Source: Nocardioides luteus (lineage in GTDB: Bacteria; Actinomycetota; Actinomycetes; Propionibacteriales; Nocardioidaceae). Taken from it: a stretch of DNA of 59,213 nucleotides. Positions 54,475 through 59,213 of this stretch are shown here, piece after piece. The stretch covers positions 1-59,213 of the forward strand of contig NZ_JZDQ02000038.1 in NCBI RefSeq assembly GCF_000960475.2. Direction: 5' to 3'. Every line of letters begins with the position of its first letter. The stretch's first letter is position 1. The translations under genes and the position numbers were made by a program. The notes below the pieces were generated by a model. The model was not told the DNA's origin, made no database searches, and was given only the letters and a program-made list of their open reading frames with translations.

Positions 54475-55764
54475 ATGAGATCTCGGTCCCGCCTCGCGTA
54501 CGTTGCCGCCCTCGCCGCCGCAACCGTCCTGGTCGCACCCACGACTCCGGTCCAGGCGACCGAGCCTGAGACCCAGCCCACCGACATCACCCTCACCCGC
54601 TGGAACAGCCTCGAGGACTTCGCGAAGGGCCGGTCCAGCAACCTGCGCCCGGACCGGCACGGCACCCTCCTGATCGGCCATGGCAGCGAGACGACGACCT
54701 ACACCGACCCGTTCGGTGACGGCTCGGCGAAGACGTACGAGTACGGCAGCTGGACCTCGCCCGTGGTCACGACCGGATATCCGATCGACGAGTCGGTCAC
54801 CTCGTGGGACGTCGACACCCCGACCGGCACGTGGGCCGAGATCCGGTTCCGCGGCCGCAAGGCGGACGGCACCTGGACGAAGTGGTTCGTGATGGGCCGG
54901 TGGACGGCCGGCGACGACTTCGCGGCCGGCGACATCCACCGCACCTCCGTCGACGGGCAGAGCGACACCGACGCGGGGCTCTACACCGACACGTACGTCG
55001 CCCGGACCGGCAAGGAGCCCGAGGCGTTCCAGACCCGGGTCACCCTGCTGCGGCCCGAGGGCGCGACCGTCTCGCCCAGCCTGCGGTCGGTCGCGACGCT
55101 GACCAACGAATACCTGCCCGACTCCGCCTACCCGGGCACCAGCACGCCGACGCTCGACCACGCGATCGACCTCGGCGTCCCGCCGTTCAGCCAGAACATC
55201 CACCGCGGCGAATACCCGGAGTTCGGTGGCGGCGGCCAGGTCTGGTGCTCACCGACGTCGACGACGATGGTGCAGTACCACTGGGGTCACGAGGTCCCGG
55301 CGAGCGAGCTGGAGGGCATCGAGGCCCCCAACGGTGACCCGCAGGTCGCCTACGCCGCGATCAACACCTGGGACTACGCCTACGAGGGCGCCGGCAACTG
55401 GCCGTTCAACACCGCCTACGCCGGCCGCTGGGGCCTGGACGGCGTCGTGACCCGGCTGCGTTCGCTGGCCGAGGCCGAGACCCTGGTGGCGGCCGGCTTC
55501 CCGCTGGTCGTCTCGGCGAACTGGGAGCGCTCGGAGATGCCCGAGGCGGGCTACGACACCGACGGCCACCTGCTCGTCATCGGCGGCTTCACCGCCGAGG
55601 GCGATCCGATCCTCTACGACCCCAACCATCCGTCCGACGACGAGGTCCGCAACGTCTACACCCGCGAGAACTTCGAGCGGGTCTGGCAGACCTCGACCGA
55701 CGGGATCACCTACGTCATCCACCCGCGCGACGTGCAGCTGCCCGGGAGCGCCACAAACTGGTGA
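54475..55764 (+). CDS. Secreted C39-family (papain-like) peptidase
   Basis: The 429-aa product has a signal peptide (RSRSRLAYVAALAAATVLVAPTTPVQA, given by its span 2-28), an N-terminal beta-rich region of about 200 residues and a Peptidase_C39_2 domain at about 250-425. The catalytic Cys is in GGQVWCSPTSTTMVQYHW, the His in GHLLVIGGF, and YDPNHPSDD supplies the Asp/Asn. It may process or degrade surface proteins; the substrate is unknown. The ATG overlaps a possible start of the divergent GTPase gene. Confidence 0.9.
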   Translation: MRSRSRLAYVAALAAATVLVAPTTPVQATEPETQPTDITLTRWNSLEDFAKGRSSNLRPDRHGTLLIGHGSETTTYTDPFGDGSAKTYEYGSWTSPVVTTGYPIDESVTSWDVDTPTGTWAEIRFRGRKADGTWTKWFVMGRWTAGDDFAAGDIHRTSVDGQSDTDAGLYTDTYVARTGKEPEAFQTRVTLLRPEGATVSPSLRSVATLTNEYLPDSAYPGTSTPTLDHAIDLGVPPFSQNIHRGEYPEFGGGGQVWCSPTSTTMVQYHWGHEVPASELEGIEAPNGDPQVAYAAINTWDYAYEGAGNWPFNTAYAGRWGLDGVVTRLRSLAEAETLVAAGFPLVVSANWERSEMPEAGYDTDGHLLVIGGFTAEGDPILYDPNHPSDDEVRNVYTRENFERVWQTSTDGITYVIHPRDVQLPGSATNW

Positions 55765-55805
55765 CGGAGTCGCCAACAGGGTGATCCGCCTCACGGTGGG
55801 CGGGT

Positions 55806-55811
55806 TAGGTT
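55806..55811 (+). promoter_or_regulatory. TAGGTT -10 element, leaderless M20 peptidase start
   Basis: TAGGTT lies six bases before the ATG at 55818. Confidence 0.5.
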
Positions 55812-55817
55812 TCGGCC

Positions 55818-57122
55818 ATGACACTCGACCCCGTCGCCGCTCTTCAGGCCGCACTTCGGGCGCCGACCGTCAACGACGGCTCGGGCGCGGAGGATGCGGC
55901 GTTCGAGCAGCTCCACGCGGCGCTGCGCGAGCACTTCCCGCTGCTGCACGCGACCCTCGAGCTCACCCCCGTCGGCGGCCACGGGCTCCTCTTCCGCTGG
56001 CCCGGCGCCTCGGCCGAGAAGCCGATCGTGCTGATGGCCCACCAGGACGTCGTCCCGATCGCAGGCGAGTGGACCCATGACCCGTTCGGCGGCGAGATCG
56101 TCGACGGGGTGATCCACGGGCGCGGCACGCTCGACGACAAGGGCCAGCTGGTGGCGATCTGCGCCGCGGTCGAGGAGCTCCTCGCGGCCGGGTTCGAGCC
56201 GGCGTACGACGTGTGGTTGTCGTTCGGCTCCGACGAGGAGACGACCGGCGAGGCCGCGCGGGCGGCGGTCGAGGAGCTGCGGGCCCGGGGAGTCACGCCC
56301 TGGTTCGTGCTCGACGAGGGCGGCGCGGTCGCGTTCGACGCCTTCCCCGGTGTCGCCGCTCCGGTCGGGGTCGTCGGCGTCGCCGAGAAGGGCACCACCG
56401 ACGTACGCCTCCGGGTGACCGGCGACGGCGGCCACTCCTCCACCCCGCGACAGAACGGGCCGACCGCGCGGCTGGCCCGAGCGATCACGCGGCTCGACCG
56501 GATGTCGATGCCGGTGCAGCTGCCGGCGCCGACGGTCGAGATGTTCGAGCAGATCGCCCCGTACGCCGCCAAGCCCCTGCGGCCGGTGCTGGCCAACGCC
56601 GGTAGGCTGGCGCCCGCGTTGGCCCGGCTGCTGCCGCGGCTCGGGCCCGAGCCGGCCGCGCTGACCCGCACCACGGTGGCGATCACGACGCTCGAGGGCA
56701 GCCCGGCGGCCAACGTCATCGCCTCGGCGGCCTCGGCCGGGGTCAACCTGCGGATCATGATCGGCGAGACGGTCGCCGAGGTCGTCGAACGGCTGCGGGC
56801 CGCGATCGGTGACAAGCAGGTCGAGATCGAGGTCGTCCGGGCCGGGGAGCCGTCGCCGGTCTCGCCTCGCGACGAGGCGTTCTCCCTGATCACCGAGGCC
56901 ATCGCGGAGGTCTTCCCCGAGGCCGTGCCGGCTCCCTACACCGTCATGGCCGCCACCGACTCGCGCTTCTTCTACGAGATCAGCGACCGGGTCTACCGGT
57001 TCGCGCCGTTCCGGATGACCGCCGCCCAGCGTGCCACCATCCACGCCGCCGACGAGAACATCGGGGTCGATGACTACCTCGACGGGATCCGCTTCTACCG
57101 AAGGTTGATCGAGTCGCTGTGA
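55818..57122 (+). CDS. M20-family metallopeptidase
   Basis: The 434-aa zinc peptidase/carboxypeptidase has the metal-binding motifs in order: IVLMAHQDVVP, HGRGTLDDKGQLVAI, LSFGSDEETTGEAA and, near the C-terminus, AADENIGVDDYLDGI. The dimerisation lid occupies about residues 185-340. It resembles the PM20D1/CPG70-like carboxypeptidase group. It is cytoplasmic (no signal). Its stop overlaps the MFS start (GTGA), so the transporter and peptidase are coupled, which suggests uptake and hydrolysis of one amide substrate or export of a product. Confidence 0.93.
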   Translation: MTLDPVAALQAALRAPTVNDGSGAEDAAFEQLHAALREHFPLLHATLELTPVGGHGLLFRWPGASAEKPIVLMAHQDVVPIAGEWTHDPFGGEIVDGVIHGRGTLDDKGQLVAICAAVEELLAAGFEPAYDVWLSFGSDEETTGEAARAAVEELRARGVTPWFVLDEGGAVAFDAFPGVAAPVGVVGVAEKGTTDVRLRVTGDGGHSSTPRQNGPTARLARAITRLDRMSMPVQLPAPTVEMFEQIAPYAAKPLRPVLANAGRLAPALARLLPRLGPEPAALTRTTVAITTLEGSPAANVIASAASAGVNLRIMIGETVAEVVERLRAAIGDKQVEIEVVRAGEPSPVSPRDEAFSLITEAIAEVFPEAVPAPYTVMAATDSRFFYEISDRVYRFAPFRMTAAQRATIHAADENIGVDDYLDGIRFYRRLIESL

Positions 57123-58558
57123 CCACCGAACGCCAGTCCACCGGCCTCGAGAAGGCCGCCCGCGGGATCTGGGTGATCGTCGGCTTCCTGGTGGCCGTCG
57201 AGTTCGCCAGCGGCATCCTGCAGGGCTACTACACCCCGATCTTCTCCGACCTCGCCGACCACCTCGGGGTCTCCGACGCCGACCTCAACTGGCTCGAGGC
57301 CGGGCAGCTGATCGTCTCCGCGCTGTGCGTGCCGCCGCTCGCCCGGCTCGGTGACCTGATCGGCCACAAGAAGGTGCTCCTGCTGGCGACCGGGATCACC
57401 GCGCTCGCCACCTGGTGGACGGTGGTCGCTCCCGACTTCGGTTCGTTCCTGGTCGCCTGGGCGGTCCAGGGCGCCTACGTCATCTGGCTGCCGCTCGAGG
57501 TCGCCATCGTCCACAAGCGCACCGGAGGCGACTCCGCGCTGACCCGGCGGGCCGCCGGCGTGCTGGTCGGCGCGCTGCAGCTCTCGGTGATCATCGGCGC
57601 GATCGCGGCCGGTGCGCTCGTCGGCGTGCTCCCGATGACCGCGATCCTGGCCTTCCCCGCCGTGGCGGTCACCGCGGTCTTCGTCGTCATCGCGGTCGGC
57701 ATCGAGCCCGACTCCGGCGCGAGCGGCGGCGCCTTCGACTGGCTCGGGCTGACGGTGCTCACCGTGGTGCTCGGCCTGGTCATGGCGGGTCTCGTCGGCG
57801 TACGCGTCCTCGGGGCCGGGTCCCTCCTCGCTTGGGCCCTCGTGGGCCTGGGGCTGCTCACGCTGATCCCGTTCTGGCGCATCGAGACGGCGCTGGAAGA
57901 CGCCGGCGGGCGGGAGCCGCTGATCGACGTACGCCTGCTGGTCTCGCGCCACCAGTGGCCGATCCAGCTGACCGCGTTCCTGTTCGGGATGTCGGTGCTG
58001 GGGGCGCAGATCCCGTTGTCGACCTTCGCGCGCACCGATCCGGCCGAGACCGGCTTCGGGCTCGGTGCCGACGCGTCGTTCGTGTCGCTGCTGATCGCGG
58101 AGTACGTCATCGCGATGGCCGTCTCCGCCTTCACCCTGCCGCTGTGGGCCCGGTTCCTCGGTCCGGTACGCGCCCAGGCGGTCGCCTGCTTCCTGGTGGC
58201 CGCCGGCTACCTGATGTGGTTGCCGTTCCACGACTCCACCGGGCAGGGGCTCCTCAACATGGCCGTCGTCGGGCTCGGCTCGGGTGCGCTGGTGGCCTCC
58301 CTGCCGGCGTCCGCCGCCGCAGCCGCACCGTCCTCGCGCACCGCGTTCGCCACCGGCATGACCAACGCGACCAAGACCGTCGGCGGCGCCATCGCCTCGG
58401 CGGTCTTCGCGATCGCGCTCGCCGCGGACGGCTCGATCTCCGGCGAGGCGCACGCACCGCTGTCGGGCTATCTGACGGTGTGGGCGGTCTGCGGCGTCAC
58501 CGCCTGCGTCGCCGGGCTCCTGCTCCTTCTCCCCCGGGGCACCACCGCCGCTGGGTAA
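57119..58558 (+). CDS. MFS transporter, 14-TM DHA2-like
   Basis: The 479-aa transporter has about 14 hydrophobic segments and MFS motif A as LARLGDLIGHKKVLLLA between TM2 and TM3. LVGALQLSVIIGAIAAGAL corresponds to motif C. The C-terminal half has MSVLGAQIPLSTFAR. DHA2 members are drug or metabolite/proton antiporters; the substrate is unknown. The GTG start overlaps the peptidase stop. Confidence 0.92.
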   Translation: MTTERQSTGLEKAARGIWVIVGFLVAVEFASGILQGYYTPIFSDLADHLGVSDADLNWLEAGQLIVSALCVPPLARLGDLIGHKKVLLLATGITALATWWTVVAPDFGSFLVAWAVQGAYVIWLPLEVAIVHKRTGGDSALTRRAAGVLVGALQLSVIIGAIAAGALVGVLPMTAILAFPAVAVTAVFVVIAVGIEPDSGASGGAFDWLGLTVLTVVLGLVMAGLVGVRVLGAGSLLAWALVGLGLLTLIPFWRIETALEDAGGREPLIDVRLLVSRHQWPIQLTAFLFGMSVLGAQIPLSTFARTDPAETGFGLGADASFVSLLIAEYVIAMAVSAFTLPLWARFLGPVRAQAVACFLVAAGYLMWLPFHDSTGQGLLNMAVVGLGSGALVASLPASAAAAAPSSRTAFATGMTNATKTVGGAIASAVFAIALAADGSISGEAHAPLSGYLTVWAVCGVTACVAGLLLLLPRGTTAAG

Positions 58559-58561
58559 ACT
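58556..58561 (+). promoter_or_regulatory. TAAACT -10 element for the DUF1992 gene
   Basis: TAAACT begins in the MFS stop codon and lies 23 bases before the ATG at 58585. That predicts a short leader carrying the strong GGAGGTGAT ribosome site (58572-58580). Confidence 0.5.
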
Positions 58562-58584
58562 CGTCTCCTCCGGAGGTGATCGAC

Positions 58585-59121
58585 ATGCCCGAGAGCGAGG
58601 ACCGGCCCGAAGGCCGCCCCGAGACGCCTGCGCCGCTGGACGACAACGCGAGCAAGGCGGCGGCAGCGGCGCGGGTCGCCAACCAGACCAAGTGGGTCGA
58701 CCTGCAGGTCCAGCAGGCGATCCAGCGCGGGGAGTTCGACAACCTGCCCGGCGCCGGCAGGCCGATCAAGAACCTCGACCGCGACCACGATCCCGACTGG
58801 TGGGTCAAGCAGCTCATCGAGCGCGAGCAGATCGTCCTCCTCCCCCGGTCCGTCCAGCTCCGCAAGGACGACGCCGAGCTCGACGACCTCCTCGACACCC
58901 AGACCACCGAGGACGGCGCCCGCAGGATCATCGAGGAGTTCAACGAGCGCGTCATCGCGGCCCGCTACGGCGCTCCCGAGGGACCGCCGCTGATCACCAT
59001 GCCCCGCGACGTCGACGCCACCCTGGAGGCGTGGCGTGAGCGTCGGGCGGCGCGGGTGGAGGCGGCCAAGAACGTACGTCGCGAACAGACGCCGCGGAGG
59101 CGGCGTTGGTGGCGCCGGTAA
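58585..59121 (+). CDS. DUF1992 (DnaJC28-like) protein
   Basis: The 178-aa helical protein contains the DUF1992 core: VDLQVQQAIQRGEFDNLPGAG (given by its GEFDNLPGAG signature) at about residues 38-60, followed by DHDPDWWVKQLIEREQ and LRKDDAELDDLL. The family is named after the conserved part of DNAJC28, but this protein has no J domain; function unknown. The C-terminus is very basic (RRRRWWRR). It has the best ribosome site in the window. Confidence 0.9.
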   Translation: MPESEDRPEGRPETPAPLDDNASKAAAAARVANQTKWVDLQVQQAIQRGEFDNLPGAGRPIKNLDRDHDPDWWVKQLIEREQIVLLPRSVQLRKDDAELDDLLDTQTTEDGARRIIEEFNERVIAARYGAPEGPPLITMPRDVDATLEAWRERRAARVEAAKNVRREQTPRRRRWWRR

Positions 59122-59213
59122 TCGGTCGCAGCGTTTGGTGAGGCCGCGGTCGGCGACTGTTATTTTGTGGCTGGTCTGGGCCGCCGACCCTGTCCTCGAG
59201 TGTTTCTCGACCT
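59122..59213. other. Terminal 92 bases, no gene recognised
   Basis: No ORF with supporting signals and no hairpin. An AT-richer TATTTTGTGG stretch (59161-59170) may be part of a promoter for a gene beyond the window. Confidence 0.4.

Overview
The window is 59.2 kb of very GC-rich DNA from a chromosome, with no plasmid, phage or transposon genes. It carries an HspR/HAIR-controlled dnaK-grpE-dnaJ-hspR operon and clpB, a SigE-family ECF sigma factor, DUF6230/DUF6114 envelope proteins, GTG/TTG starts and many leaderless genes. This points to an actinobacterium, most likely a Nocardioides-like member of the Nocardioidaceae (inference, not a database match). I recognise no rRNA, tRNA, CRISPR or IS element.

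Layout. 1-6.5 kb: a fibronectin-III surface protein, class II fructose-bisphosphate aldolase, an ECF sigma factor with a membrane partner, a DHFR-fold protein and a secreted septum-formation-like protein. 6.5-13.2 kb: TrmH methyltransferase, two DedA proteins, an aminotransferase divergent from pyrE, two related multi-TM proteins, and a P-loop kinase-like gene bracketed by 21-bp repeats. 13.3-15.9 kb: clpB. 16-22.9 kb: a split MNIO (DUF692) system. A small partner-like protein plus a Cys-rich peptide lie at 16.0-16.7 kb, and the MNIO enzyme plus a second Cys-rich peptide at 21.7-22.9 kb. Between them are a lytic transglycosylase, a ferritin-like diiron protein and a class A PBP. 22.9-27.5 kb: two tandem copies of a DUF445/Abi-alpha-like gene pair. 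27.7-33.5 kb: two coupled signal peptidases divergent from a six-gene DUF6230/DUF6114 envelope locus. 33.7-38.2 kb: hspR, dnaJ, grpE, dnaK. 38.3-52.3 kb: an aldo/keto reductase, a membrane protein, then a DesK/NarL-type two-component system and an RND pump flanked by two paralogous modules, each a short basic microprotein plus a giant LuxR/AAA regulator. 52.3-59.2 kb: SDR, GTPase, C39 peptidase, M20 peptidase, MFS transporter and a DUF1992 protein.

How the genes work together. HspR, last gene of the dnaK operon, probably represses both dnaK and clpB through near-identical inverted repeats 22 kb apart. Many genes are arranged in four-base ATGA/GTGA overlaps, implying translational coupling. 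A dozen or so others have a -10-like hexamer 6-7 nt before the start codon, implying leaderless mRNAs.

Most interesting candidates: (1) the split MNIO enzyme/partner with two membrane-anchored Cys/Gly/Ser-rich peptides, which looks like an undescribed peptide-modification or metal-handling system; (2) the DUF6230/DUF6114 locus with its own signal peptidase pair; (3) the paired microprotein-LuxR/AAA modules with a shared, identically spaced upstream motif; (4) the duplicated DUF445/Abi-alpha-like membrane pairs.
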